Part shown: positions 9,046 to 18,524 of the stretch, one piece after another
Layout: every line of letters begins with the position of its first letter
How positions within the stretch are numbered: position 1 is the stretch's first letter
Source: CAYJFG01 sp964369405
GTDB lineage: Bacteria; Bacillota; Clostridia; Oscillospirales; Acutalibacteraceae
Reading direction: 5' to 3'
Length of the DNA stretch: 64,000 bases
Assembly (NCBI GenBank): GCA_964369405.1
Contig: CAYJGB010000006.1
Location: forward strand, 26,403 to 90,402
Program-made: the position numbers and the translations under genes
Notes under the pieces: model-generated
Told to the model about the DNA's origin: nothing
Databases searched by the model: none
Seen by the model: only the letters and a program-made list of their open reading frames with translations

Positions 9046-12000
9046 GAGAAAACACCTCCTGATAATACAGATTTATCTACATTTTTAACTTTACCATTTG
9101 CTTTTGCAAGCTCATCTTTAAAGTCTAAGATATCAACTTGAGTTTGAGTTTCGTATTTTCCGTTATAAATTACGAAAGATCTATCTTTGTTAAGTGTACC
9201 GTCATGATTATAAACTAGAACATTAACATCTGTTTTAAATATAATTTTATTATCGTAAGTAGATGACGATGAATTTGCACCTAGTTTTAAAGAGCCAGTT
9301 GCATTTCCTGTTGCGTCTAAGTTTACAACATAGTCAGTACTTGCAAAAGTTATGTCGCTACTGTCTAAGACAATGTAATTACCTTTTATGAATAGAGGGT
9401 CACCATTGTCGCCTTGAGCCCACCTAAAGTTTATAGCGTTGGCAGTATATGTATATGGTGCTGAAGAACTTGATGAAACATTAAATCCATTAGTGGTATT
9501 TGTAAATTCACTATTATGACCTACTGCATTAAAATCAGCTTCGCTAGTTACAGTATTATCATTATTAGTAGCCGTTCCTGTGTCCGTTCCTTTCTTTGCA
9601 CCAATTAGTATATCTGTTACATTTGCTGTTGTGCCAGCAGTTGTCATACCATAGTTTGCAGGGTTTGTAAAGAATTCCTTTGCATGTTGCGATAGCAAGT
9701 TTATACCACCGTTTGTAAACTCGTTCATAGGTATTTGATAAGTACCGGCAAATATTACATACTGTGACGAACCATATTTTACAGTTGTGTCGTTACTAAA
9801 ATAAACTGTTAGTCTGTTTTCGCCTGCTCTAGGTTTAATCCAATATCCTGTAGTGTCGCCGACTGTGCCTGATATTATACTTGATGAAACTACTTGTAAA
9901 CCCTCGTCGTTATTAAGTCGCCATTCATCAGTCTGATTATTGTATATCCAAATTTCACCAGGTTTTATTCCAGTTAGTGTATTTACATTAAATGACGGAT
10001 TTGAGCTCATTCCTTGTGGAGTAAATCCAAAGTCTGCTTTGTTACGAGAGCCTGTGAAATCTATGTAGTATAAGTAATATCCTTGAGCATTAATATACTC
10101 CATTTGCTCATTTTTCTTAATTACATTTTTTATGCCTCCAGAAGTTTCCTCATAAATCATACCAGAAACTTCGTTCATCATACTGTCTACAGGTGCCCAG
10201 TTTGCATAGTCTTGTAAAACTATAATCGCTTGGTCAGCTGTTGGAGTTAATGCACTACCTGTGCTACTACTGCTATCAGTAAGTTTAGGTTGTAGACCAT
10301 AGTCGATAGCACGTCTTATTTTAACAACTATAGAGTTTAGCTGTGATACAGTGACAGATGCATTGTCATAGTATGTCATAGCTGTAGTATGTAGAGATTG
10401 TAACTCTTGTATTGAATCGTCTGTATACTCGATTGTTGAGTTATTATATGGGTCATCTTCTGTGTATGATGAACTTTTTAAGTAAGTTCTAGCTTCTCTA
10501 ATAATATCTGCATAAGCTAAAACAGCAGATGAATAATTTTCTAAATCGTCTGTAGCGTTTTCATAGTCTGCAACTGTGGAGTATGTTTTACCTTTGTAAT
10601 CATTTACTTTATTTTGAATAACGTCCATTGTATTTACTGATGGTATTAATTTATCTGAGAATAATGCAATATTCATAGCAGCAATAGCTTGATTGTATGC
10701 TCTGTCGAATGCAACTTCAGGGTGTATATATGTATCCCAACCAGAATTAGCATTATAAAGAACTTCATCTCTTACACCAGTTAAAGAAATTTTTGGTGTT
10801 TGCATTGGTGTGTTTTCGTCTGTTATATCCCCATGGAAAATTATATAAGGTGAACTACTAGGAACTTCTATATAATATTTTTCAGCAATGTCGTCTTCTT
10901 GAAGTACTACAGATTTGCTCCAGTCTTTCTCCTCAAGACCCCAAACACAAGCATAAACATTGCTCCAACCCTCTGTATTTTCAAAGTAAATTTTTGTTGT
11001 ACCTTGAGCATAATTTTCGTCTGGGTCAAATGTGTAAATAGATAAGTCGTCATATTTACCATTAGTGTCAGTAGTCTTAGTGTCTAATGTGATGTAAACA
11101 TCTCCAGTTAAAGATTTAATCTCGACTGTTTCATTAAATTCACCTGCTAAGTTTTTAAATTGTAAGCTATATTCGCTATTGTCATCTGTAGGTATTTTAT
11201 ATGTATACCATTCGTTATAGTATGTAGTGTCGCTGTTACCGGCTCTTTTACTTTCAAATCCGTAGTAATTATAACTATCATTTACATAATTTCCACTAGC
11301 GTCTTTTCTTTCGTTCATATATATGTTGTAGTACTGTACTTTCTCGCCTTGTCTATTAGCCATACTACCGTAATTGCCCGTTGTTGGAGTTTTTCCAGCA
11401 CCAGATATATCATTATATGTTTGATTTAATGTACTTTCACCATTATTAAAATCTGACCCAACTTTATAGCAGTTTATACCAGTGCTATCGTATTTATCTA
11501 AACTAATATTTTCCTTTTCGTTGTGTCTATCTCCATTATCATTTTGTCTTGCAATAGAAAACGCTTTTATATCTGCATTTGGTATTTGTATTCTCCAAAT
11601 ATTTTTATCAATTTCGGTAGCAAATGTATATGGAATAAAAGTATTATCATCTTTGATAAATTCAACTGCTACTTTATAATCATCGGTTTTTACAAAATTA
11701 CAAGCCGAAGTATCAATATATAAATATGTATTGCCTGGGAATTGTGCTTGTGTAGTTTCGTCATCTGTAGTCGCTAATTTTTCAATATTAACTGTACTAC
11801 TTTGAGTATTGTTACTTATTGACATATTAGACACATTAGACACATCTAATGTACTAACAGTAGATATCTCAGAAATTAAATCATCTGTAGTTTTAGCTTT
11901 ATCAAAATTAAAGATGTTTAATATATCTGTAAAGATATTTTTTACACTATTTGCAAAGTTATATGAAACACTTGCTGTGTATACTGGTAGTTCATTTACA

Positions 12001-14816
12001 GTATAAGAGTCAAAAGGCAAGCTACTAAATGAGTTGCTGTTTAGTTGTGTAGAAGAAACCTCTGTCCAAGTATTGCTGTTAAACTTTTCTTCTATTTGTG
12101 CATCAGTTAAAACCTCTTGACTGTCTATATTGTTGTTATAACTATTAGCATAAAATATTTTGTTTTCACCATTTAAGATATAATGATCATCAGTATCTAT
12201 TTTGTTATTATCACCATCTAAATTATTATTTTTATTAAATATTACTCCTATTTTTTTATCTTTGTATTCTTCAAAAATATCAATTTTCCAAATAGTTTGG
12301 CTACCCTCATTAGCAACTTTAGTCATTCTTTTTTCATCGTTGTTGTTATTATCATATCCACCAAATAATTTATCTTCTGTACCGTCAATCCACGCATATA
12401 CTAATGGTGCTATTGTTAAATTGGTAGATAAATAAATTGTAGTAACTGGATATGTAGTTATTGCCCACACTGCTTTTAACTCTATATCTCTATCAACCAC
12501 TATTGTGTTGTGTTCAGAGTCAGGTAAAATTACGATATCATCACCGTTACTATCTATATAAGACCAACCTAAAAAATCACTACCCTCTTTAAACACTTTA
12601 CTTACTGGCACTGTTACTGTTTGTTCTTGTTCAGTTCCATTTTTAGGTACTGCAACATCTTGAGGAGGGTCTCCTTCTCCTCCGTTTACATTGTAGCTAA
12701 GAACATTTAAATTATCGTCTTTTTCCCAAACTGCATATAGTTTAATGCTAGTTTTGCTATCTGTAAATGAAGATATTGAAATTTCTTTACCTGGAGCAAA
12801 TTCATCTTTTGCCTGTTTGCCATTTTCTACATCTGTCCAACCTAAGAAATTATATCCCACTTTATACATATTGCCTTGATTAGCAATAGTAATTGGTTTA
12901 TTAGTAGTTACTTTTTGAGTTGATGGTGCATTACCTCCACCGTTTGAGTCGTATGACACTGAGTAATCTGCCTCTTCCCAAATAGCGTAAAATCTAATCT
13001 CTTTATTAACAGCGTCATTAGGGTCAACTGTATAGTATTTAATATTTTCATCGTCTGACCATGGTTTATATTCTCCGTCTGTAGCATCTTTATCAAAGTT
13101 CCAACCTAAGAATGTATAACCCTCTCTAGGTGACATATTAGGGAACTCGAATATGTCGCCATTATCTCTTGTATATGGGATAATAGTATCTTTATTATCT
13201 GGGCTATCTACTTTATTTTGATAATTTAGTATTATTGAATACTCACCAGGTGTAGGTGTGACATTTGATGTATCGTTAGTAACCTCGTATTTAATTTGAA
13301 CATCTGGAGGAGTTCCACCTACTAGAGCAAGACCTTTTACATTTACTGTTTGATACTGTCCAGCTGATTTATCGCCCCAATTTGTAAATACTTTGTTTGC
13401 ATCATCTTCTGTCTTTTTGACAGTAGGAGATAAGTTTTTATCTAATGCAATCCACAAATCGTCTTGAGAGCTACCTAATAAATCAGTAAGAGAAAATACT
13501 GGGGTTCCTGATGTGTTTTTTAGAGTTAAGTCGAATGTGCTTGAAGTTGGTATTTTAATAGTGTACCAACCAAAACCCTCGTATTGTAATGCCCCACCTG
13601 TGTATGGGTCACCTGCAACTCCTTGAGCTACCTCCATTGATGTTAGTAAGTTTCTATCTTCTATTGCATTAGTAGTTACTGAGTATCCATTCAATTTTTG
13701 TCCAGTTGTAGTGTTTCCTGTGTCTTCTGTAACTCTTAAATGTACTGTTGTGTAATCAGCCTCTACATAAGATGTTAAAAACTCTGTTAATGAATTTGAC
13801 TCTTCATCTTTCAACTCCCAATTCAACTTATCGTTAAAATTTTTGTCCTTATTATTTAATGTTATGTATACATCTTGAGTTTCTCCTGCATTTTCTGGCA
13901 CTGGCAAATTAAACATCTCTGTAGTTTGTGCATGCCAGTTTTCTGTATTATTATCTAAACCGTTTCTAAGTGCTCCTTTTTCTGTAACTATTGCATTAAA
14001 GTAGTCTATTTCGCTATCTGTAATAGTAATAGTATATTCATACCAACCATTACCCTCGTATACCATAGCACATTGTGGCCCTGCTATGTTAGCATCACTA
14101 GATACTACCCAACTATATGATAGTAATGTAGATAGAGAAGAATCTCTAGCCTCACCTATATTGTCGTCTGGTGGAAATTCGTTTTGACCTTCTCCGTATG
14201 CCCAAGTGTATAGGTAAGGTGGGTCTAAAACATCTGGTGGAGTTTTTAAAACTCCATTTTCATATTCTGCACCTGTCCCACCTGGGTATGGTTTTACATG
14301 TACTGTTACATATCTGTAAGGGTCAGCGGTGTCTACTTTTCTAACTGCTGTTGAAATTTTGTAGTTTGAGTCATACCCTACATTATAAGTACATACTAAT
14401 GTTGTTGTGTTTTCGCCTGTTAAACCTTTATTAAAATATTTTGAATTTGCTGTTAGTGTAAAAGTGCCTGTTGCATCATCTAAACTTGCTTTTACATATG
14501 TTTCGTGAGTTTTTGCTGTTGTTTCGCTTCCTATAATATCAACAGGTGAAGTGCTAGTTTCGTCTAACGCACCATTGCTAGACGTTATGCAAAAATATTC
14601 ATCTGTAGTTGGCAAGTTAGCAGATTGCATATAATATGACTCTGCCATATTAAGTGCACTTTTAGCATTAATATAAGCCTCATTTTTTGTGATGTCACTA
14701 GCCGTAACAGTCATGCTAAAAGACGCAATAACAATTAAAGAAGTAACAAATATTAGAAGAACAGCCGACAAAACAACTGCAACGACTAAGCTATAACCTT
14801 TTTTTGAATTTTTCAT
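9042..14816 (-). CDS. Giant tip-type pseudopilin with InlB-like repeats and CBM26-like module
   Basis: I chose the ATG at 14816 because it gives a short class-IVa leader (MKNSKKG) and GAAAGGG 12 bases upstream; the ATG at 14870 lies too near the predicted transcription start. The 1,924-residue product starts YSLVVAVVLSAVLL and lacks Glu5, as GspK/PilX-type tip subunits do. Three InlB/Listeria-type beta repeats (each with GYxFLGW-like and AxW ends) lie at about residues 520-785. A CBM26-like starch-binding segment (NTEGWSNVYACVWG) is near 1268-1330, and a helical FIVAR-like region near 1355-1510. It is probably the pilus tip adhesin, perhaps for starch. It leads an operon with two minor pilins. 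Confidence 0.8.
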   Translation of the reverse strand: MKNSKKGYSLVVAVVLSAVLLIFVTSLIVIASFSMTVTASDITKNEAYINAKSALNMAESYYMQSANLPTTDEYFCITSSNGALDETSTSPVDIIGSETTAKTHETYVKASLDDATGTFTLTANSKYFNKGLTGENTTTLVCTYNVGYDSNYKISTAVRKVDTADPYRYVTVHVKPYPGGTGAEYENGVLKTPPDVLDPPYLYTWAYGEGQNEFPPDDNIGEARDSSLSTLLSYSWVVSSDANIAGPQCAMVYEGNGWYEYTITITDSEIDYFNAIVTEKGALRNGLDNNTENWHAQTTEMFNLPVPENAGETQDVYITLNNKDKNFNDKLNWELKDEESNSLTEFLTSYVEADYTTVHLRVTEDTGNTTTGQKLNGYSVTTNAIEDRNLLTSMEVAQGVAGDPYTGGALQYEGFGWYTIKIPTSSTFDLTLKNTSGTPVFSLTDLLGSSQDDLWIALDKNLSPTVKKTEDDANKVFTNWGDKSAGQYQTVNVKGLALVGGTPPDVQIKYEVTNDTSNVTPTPGEYSIILNYQNKVDSPDNKDTIIPYTRDNGDIFEFPNMSPREGYTFLGWNFDKDATDGEYKPWSDDENIKYYTVDPNDAVNKEIRFYAIWEEADYSVSYDSNGGGNAPSTQKVTTNKPITIANQGNMYKVGYNFLGWTDVENGKQAKDEFAPGKEISISSFTDSKTSIKLYAVWEKDDNLNVLSYNVNGGEGDPPQDVAVPKNGTEQEQTVTVPVSKVFKEGSDFLGWSYIDSNGDDIVILPDSEHNTIVVDRDIELKAVWAITTYPVTTIYLSTNLTIAPLVYAWIDGTEDKLFGGYDNNNNDEKRMTKVANEGSQTIWKIDIFEEYKDKKIGVIFNKNNNLDGDNNKIDTDDHYILNGENKIFYANSYNNNIDSQEVLTDAQIEEKFNSNTWTEVSSTQLNSNSFSSLPFDSYTVNELPVYTASVSYNFANSVKNIFTDILNIFNFDKAKTTDDLISEISTVSTLDVSNVSNMSISNNTQSSTVNIEKLATTDDETTQAQFPGNTYLYIDTSACNFVKTDDYKVAVEFIKDDNTFIPYTFATEIDKNIWRIQIPNADIKAFSIARQNDNGDRHNEKENISLDKYDSTGINCYKVGSDFNNGESTLNQTYNDISGAGKTPTTGNYGSMANRQGEKVQYYNIYMNERKDASGNYVNDSYNYYGFESKRAGNSDTTYYNEWYTYKIPTDDNSEYSLQFKNLAGEFNETVEIKSLTGDVYITLDTKTTDTNGKYDDLSIYTFDPDENYAQGTTKIYFENTEGWSNVYACVWGLEEKDWSKSVVLQEDDIAEKYYIEVPSSSPYIIFHGDITDENTPMQTPKISLTGVRDEVLYNANSGWDTYIHPEVAFDRAYNQAIAAMNIALFSDKLIPSVNTMDVIQNKVNDYKGKTYSTVADYENATDDLENYSSAVLAYADIIREARTYLKSSSYTEDDPYNNSTIEYTDDSIQELQSLHTTAMTYYDNASVTVSQLNSIVVKIRRAIDYGLQPKLTDSSSSTGSALTPTADQAIIVLQDYANWAPVDSMMNEVSGMIYEETSGGIKNVIKKNEQMEYINAQGYYLYYIDFTGSRNKADFGFTPQGMSSNPSFNVNTLTGIKPGEIWIYNNQTDEWRLNNDEGLQVVSSSIISGTVGDTTGYWIKPRAGENRLTVYFSNDTTVKYGSSQYVIFAGTYQIPMNEFTNGGINLLSQHAKEFFTNPANYGMTTAGTTANVTDILIGAKKGTDTGTATNNDNTVTSEADFNAVGHNSEFTNTTNGFNVSSSSSAPYTYTANAINFRWAQGDNGDPLFIKGNYIVLDSSDITFASTDYVVNLDATGNATGSLKLGANSSSSTYDNKIIFKTDVNVLVYNHDGTLNKDRSFVIYNGKYETQTQVDILDFKDELAKANGKVKNVDKSVLSGGVFS

Positions 14817-14893
14817 AAATAAATTCAACCCTTTCAACAGCGCTTTTATATTTAAAAACATTTCTCGCATTTTAAGATAGTATTATCCTTAAT

Positions 14894-14922
14894 ATTATAT
14901 AACAAAAAACTAATTTTGCCAA
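14894..14922 (-). promoter_or_regulatory. Promoter of the minor pilin operon
   Basis: On the minus strand: TTGGCA (14917-14922), 17 bases, TATAAT (14894-14899). Transcription would begin near 14887, leaving about 70 bases of leader before the start codon at 14816. This supports that start over the ATG at 14870. Confidence 0.75.
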
Positions 14923-15145
14923 TAAAGAACAGAGAAAATTATTCGAAAAAATGTACAAACTTTTGTAATGAATTTGTGCAAAATAATATTATTTTATTCT
15001 AGTAAAATATTTTTCAATATATTATTAGTAGTAAAAACAAGCTAAATAAAGCATAAAATCACTATTTATAAAAAAATATTACAACTTTTGTGTAATTTAA
15101 ACAAAATGAGGGTTTGTTTTTCTAAAACTAATTTGCTATTTTTTG

Positions 15146-15174
15146 TTGACTTTTTAAAATCTAGAGTTTATAAT
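15146..15174 (+). promoter_or_regulatory. Promoter of the major pilin gene
   Basis: TTGACT (15146-15151), 17 bases, perfect TATAAT (15169-15174). The transcript would have a 5' leader of about 170 bases before the pilin ATG at 15350, unusually long here. I saw no known riboswitch in it. Confidence 0.8.
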
Positions 15175-15349
15175 ACAAGCAATGGCAATTTTAAAAAATT
15201 GGATTTACATATGCTAAAAATAAAGTTATTTGCGTGGTTAAATATATTAACTTTATATAAAAGCAACATTTAACGACAATTTTTTACATTTGCAACCAAA
15301 TTTCAATCAATCTATAAAAAAATTAGAAAAAGAAAGAGGTACACAACAC

Positions 15350-15883
15350 ATGACAAGACAAATTACAATCATGCAAAAACTTCAAGCACAACAAGCAAAC
15401 AGAGGCTCTAAAAAAGGTTTTACACTTGTAGAAATCATCATAGCAATTGCTATTATCGCTATTTTGGCTGCTATCGCTATTCCAATTATTGCTACTACTA
15501 TTGATAATGCAAATAGAAACACTCTTACAAGTGATGCTACAACTATAGAATTGTATTTAAAAACAGCTATTGCTGATGTAAATGCTCTAAATGGTGCTGT
15601 ATATGGTACTGAAACGCTAAATGCAGCTTGGGCTGCAGCAACACCTGCAAACACTCTTACTCTAACAGAAATTCTTGATGCAAACGGTTTAGCTGGTGTA
15701 GATTTAATTAGAGGTGATTTTGCATTAGCTATAGGAAATGGTACTGGAACTAATGCTGGGGACTTAGAATTAGGTGAAATTGAAGCTTATGATACAGGTG
15801 GTGCTCTTCCTGGCGGTTCTATTTTGCTTGATGATACTGACACTATTACAATTAGCAACGTTGGTGTTTTGACTGTAGCATAA
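15350..15883 (+). CDS. Major type IV pilin
   Basis: The 177-residue preprotein has a 23-residue leader rich in Gln and Lys ending GSKKG, then FTLVEIIIAIAIIAILAAIAIP with Glu5. This is the canonical pilin N-terminus, with a long type-IVb-like leader. The mature domain is Ala/Gly/Thr-rich with few Cys. The ATG at 15350 is preferred because AAAGAGG lies 10 bases upstream; an in-frame codon at 15290 has no ribosome site. It is transcribed divergently from the minor pilin operon from its own strong promoter, as expected for the abundant subunit. A terminator follows. Confidence 0.9.
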   Translation: MTRQITIMQKLQAQQANRGSKKGFTLVEIIIAIAIIAILAAIAIPIIATTIDNANRNTLTSDATTIELYLKTAIADVNALNGAVYGTETLNAAWAAATPANTLTLTEILDANGLAGVDLIRGDFALAIGNGTGTNAGDLELGEIEAYDTGGALPGGSILLDDTDTITISNVGVLTVA

Positions 15884-15914
15884 TTAAACTATTACTAACA
15901 AGAAATTTTCATTT

Positions 15915-15954
15915 AACAACGTGTCAACTTTTGTTGATACGTTGTTTTTATTTT
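15915..15954 (+). terminator. Terminator after the major pilin gene
   Basis: A 14-bp stem with one G-T pair (15915-15928 with 15933-15946) has a TTTT loop and a T-rich tail. Confidence 0.85.
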
Positions 15955-16128
15955 ACCTATTATTTTACAAAGTTTTAACACTCTACATTATACTACTGCA
16001 ACACACTACAAACACCAACAAAAGCAACCCATTTTACTGGATTGCTTTTGTTTTTATGTACTATTTAATTTTATTTGTCTTGTATAATTTTATACTTATT
16101 CCCTATTTACCAAACATTTGTTCTTTTA

Positions 16129-16806
16129 TTATCTATTTGATGGGAAGAATGGTTTTAACGCTGCTGCTACACCTACTATTGGCATTGTTTGTAACACTAT
16201 TCTACCTGGTCCTGTTACTACTGTGTTAAATATTCCTTCGCCACCTAAGAACATATTTTTAACGCCTGGCACTGTTTTAACGTCCATTGTACAAGTTGCG
16301 TCCATCATTGCTAAGTATCCTGTGTCTACTACCATTGATTGCCCTGCTTCTAGTACATATTCTTCGCCATGTCCGTCTATCTCTAAGAATACTACTCCAC
16401 TACCACTTACTTTTTGCATTATAAAGCCTTCTCCTCCAAATAAGCCGGCTCCTACTTTACCTCTAAAATGTACTGATAATTCTACACCTTGTGTGCCTGC
16501 TAAAAATGATGACTTTTGACATATTACTGGTGTGTTTGGTGTTACTTCTATAGCTTTTATACAACCTGGAAAACTACTTGCAAATGCTATTTCTCCTGCT
16601 CCACCCTCTGATGTGTATATGTTTTGGAATATTTTATCTCCTGATAATGCTCTCCCAAACATTTTGCCTACTCCGCCACCTTTTGTTTCCATTTTCATAT
16701 TTGGTGACATCCAACACATTGCTCCACTTTCTGTAATCATTTGTTCACCTTGGTTTAACTCACATACTACTGCAGGCAAGTTGCCTCCTATTATACGATA
16801 ATTCAT
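16129..16806 (-). CDS. AIM24 / TIGR00266 family protein
   Basis: The 225-residue Gly-rich beta protein matches the AIM24 family: SGAMCWMSPN near the N-terminus, a GGGVGKMFGRALSG segment, then GEGFIMQKVSGSG and a long all-beta C-terminus. The biochemical role of bacterial members is not established. It is divergent from an SPFH/zinc-ribbon gene; such proteins are often found together, suggesting a membrane- or stress-associated role. AGGGAGA precedes the ATG. No signal peptide is present, so it is cytoplasmic. Confidence 0.9.
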   Translation of the reverse strand: MNYRIIGGNLPAVVCELNQGEQMITESGAMCWMSPNMKMETKGGGVGKMFGRALSGDKIFQNIYTSEGGAGEIAFASSFPGCIKAIEVTPNTPVICQKSSFLAGTQGVELSVHFRGKVGAGLFGGEGFIMQKVSGSGVVFLEIDGHGEEYVLEAGQSMVVDTGYLAMMDATCTMDVKTVPGVKNMFLGGEGIFNTVVTGPGRIVLQTMPIVGVAAALKPFFPSNR

Positions 16807-16966
16807 ATTACTTTCTCTCCCTTTTTATAATTTTTTATTGTTTTGCAAATTCTTTGCTACTACTATTTTAACATTTATAGTTTTACATTGCAATATTTTT
16901 ATATAAATTTTACTATTTTTACCTTTATTTTTATATCCACTTTAAACTTCTTTTTCCTTTATACTA

Positions 16967-16995
16967 TTGAAATTTTATCTAAAATATACTATAAT
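16967..16995 (+). promoter_or_regulatory. Promoter of the SPFH gene
   Basis: TTGAAA (16967-16972), 17 bases, TATAAT (16990-16995). A GGGGTG ribosome site lies before the ATG at 17029. Confidence 0.75.
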
Positions 16996-17028
16996 TAAGT
17001 AAATATTAATAAATGGGGTGCATTTTCT

Positions 17029-18369
17029 ATGGGTTTAATTAGAGAAGTTTTAGATTTAGCCGGTAACACTATTGGTGGGGCTATTGCTGACCAATGGCTT
17101 GAGGTTTTAGAGCCTGACGGTATGAGCGATAATCAAGTTTTAGTTCCTGCTAGAACTGTTCATCAAGAAAAAAAAGTTACTTTTGGCAAGCAAAAAACTG
17201 ATAATCGTGTTTCTAACGGTTCTGTTATTCATGTATACGATAATCAACTTATGATTTTAATTGATGGTGGTAAAATTGTTGACTATTCAGCCGAGCCTGG
17301 TTACTTTAAAGTTGATAACAGCACTGCTCCATCTATGTTCAACGGCGAGTTTAAAGACACTTTAAAAGAAACTTTTGACCGTTTTAGATATGGTGGCAGA
17401 CCATCTACATCTCAAAGAGTTTTTTATATAAACACTCAAGAGATTAAAGGTATTAAATTTGGAACACCAACTCCAATTATGTACTACGATACAAAATATG
17501 ATGCAATGTTCAATTTAAAAGCGCATGGTACATATTCTATCAAAATAACAAATCCACTATTATTCTACTCCGAGGCTATCCCTAGAGATTCTATAATGAA
17601 TAACAGTGCAGTAGATATAAAGGACATAAACGAACAATATCTATCTGAGTTTTTAACAGGTTTACAAACAGCTGTAAATAACTATTCAGCAGAGGGACAG
17701 AGTGTAAACTACATACAAAGCAAGACTACAGAGCTTACTAAACATTTAAGAGATGTATTAGATGAAGATTGGGAGCAATCAAGAGGAATGGTAGTGCATT
17801 CAGTAGGTATAAACGGAATATCGTTTGATGAAGAGTCTAAGAAGATAATGGCACTACGAAATAAAGGAGCAATGCTAAAAGACCCTAGCATACAAGCAGG
17901 TTATGTAGCAGCCGGAATAGCAGACGGAATGGCAGCAGCCGGAGCAAACGAGGGTGGAGCGATGAACGGATTTATTGGCATGGGAATGGCAATGAACAAC
18001 GGCTCTAACATATTAGGAGGCTACCAACAGCAACAGCAAGCACAACAACAGCAACAAATGCAACAACAGGCACAACAGCAACAAGCACAACAACAACCAG
18101 TTCAACAACAGCAACAACAAGCACCACAAGCAGTGGCAGGTTGGGCGTGTGAATGTGGAAACACTAGTAACACAGGCAAATTTTGTAACAATTGTGGCAA
18201 ACCTAAGCCAGTTGTAGAAGATAACTCATGGACTTGCTCATGTGGAAGTAAGAACAATGGAAAGTTTTGTCAAAACTGTGGAAGTCCAAAAGAGGTTAAA
18301 TGTAGCGAATGTGGATTTACACCAGAGGGCAAACCAAAGTTCTGTCCAAATTGTGGTAATAAATTTTAA
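17029..18369 (+). CDS. SPFH domain protein with Gln-rich linker and three zinc ribbons
   Basis: The 446 residues consist of an SPFH (stomatin/flotillin-like) domain (about 1-300), a Gly/Met/Ala segment, a poly-Gln linker (about 334-371) and three short CxC/CxxC zinc ribbons (about 377-446). The layout matches the bacterial proteins annotated as virion-core-like SPFH. A scaffold role near membranes is likely; substrate or partner is unknown, though the divergent AIM24 gene is a candidate partner. Synonymous codons flip from T-ending to A-ending at about nucleotide 17460. Composite repeat copy 2 begins at the stop codon. Confidence 0.9.
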   Translation: MGLIREVLDLAGNTIGGAIADQWLEVLEPDGMSDNQVLVPARTVHQEKKVTFGKQKTDNRVSNGSVIHVYDNQLMILIDGGKIVDYSAEPGYFKVDNSTAPSMFNGEFKDTLKETFDRFRYGGRPSTSQRVFYINTQEIKGIKFGTPTPIMYYDTKYDAMFNLKAHGTYSIKITNPLLFYSEAIPRDSIMNNSAVDIKDINEQYLSEFLTGLQTAVNNYSAEGQSVNYIQSKTTELTKHLRDVLDEDWEQSRGMVVHSVGINGISFDEESKKIMALRNKGAMLKDPSIQAGYVAAGIADGMAAAGANEGGAMNGFIGMGMAMNNGSNILGGYQQQQQAQQQQQMQQQAQQQQAQQQPVQQQQQQAPQAVAGWACECGNTSNTGKFCNNCGKPKPVVEDNSWTCSCGSKNNGKFCQNCGSPKEVKCSECGFTPEGKPKFCPNCGNKF

Positions 18370-18370
18370 T

Positions 18371-18490
18371 TGACACAAATTATAAGAGAACAACAAACCT
18401 GTACGGGCGAAATCCATTTTCGCCCGTTGTTTTTATATAGCACAAATTATAAAAGGACATCAATTATATTTTAAATTCTGTACAATGCCA
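18371..18490 (+). repeat. Composite convergent-end repeat, copy 2 (module A only)
   Basis: It contains the CACAAATTATAA lead, the AACAACAAACCTGTA segment, the GGGCGAAA / TTTCGCCC hairpin, a TTGTTTTTATATAGCACAA tail, and TTTAAATTCTGTACAA as in copy 1. Module B's hairpin is missing. It lies between the convergent SPFH and X25 genes. Confidence 0.75.
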
Positions 18491-18524
18491 AACATTGTTT
18501 AAGGGTACATTTTTTTTGGCACAA

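Noticed and set aside
14817..14870. Longer N-terminus for the giant pseudopilin (start at 14870)
   Set aside because: The predicted transcription start near 14887 leaves no room for a ribosome site, and the start at 14816 gives a standard short prepilin leader.
15088..15273. 61-codon frame upstream of the major pilin
   Set aside because: It contains the pilin promoter (15146-15174) and lacks a ribosome site.
16118..16519. 133-codon plus-strand frame
   Set aside because: It is antisense to the well-conserved AIM24 gene and has no ribosome site.
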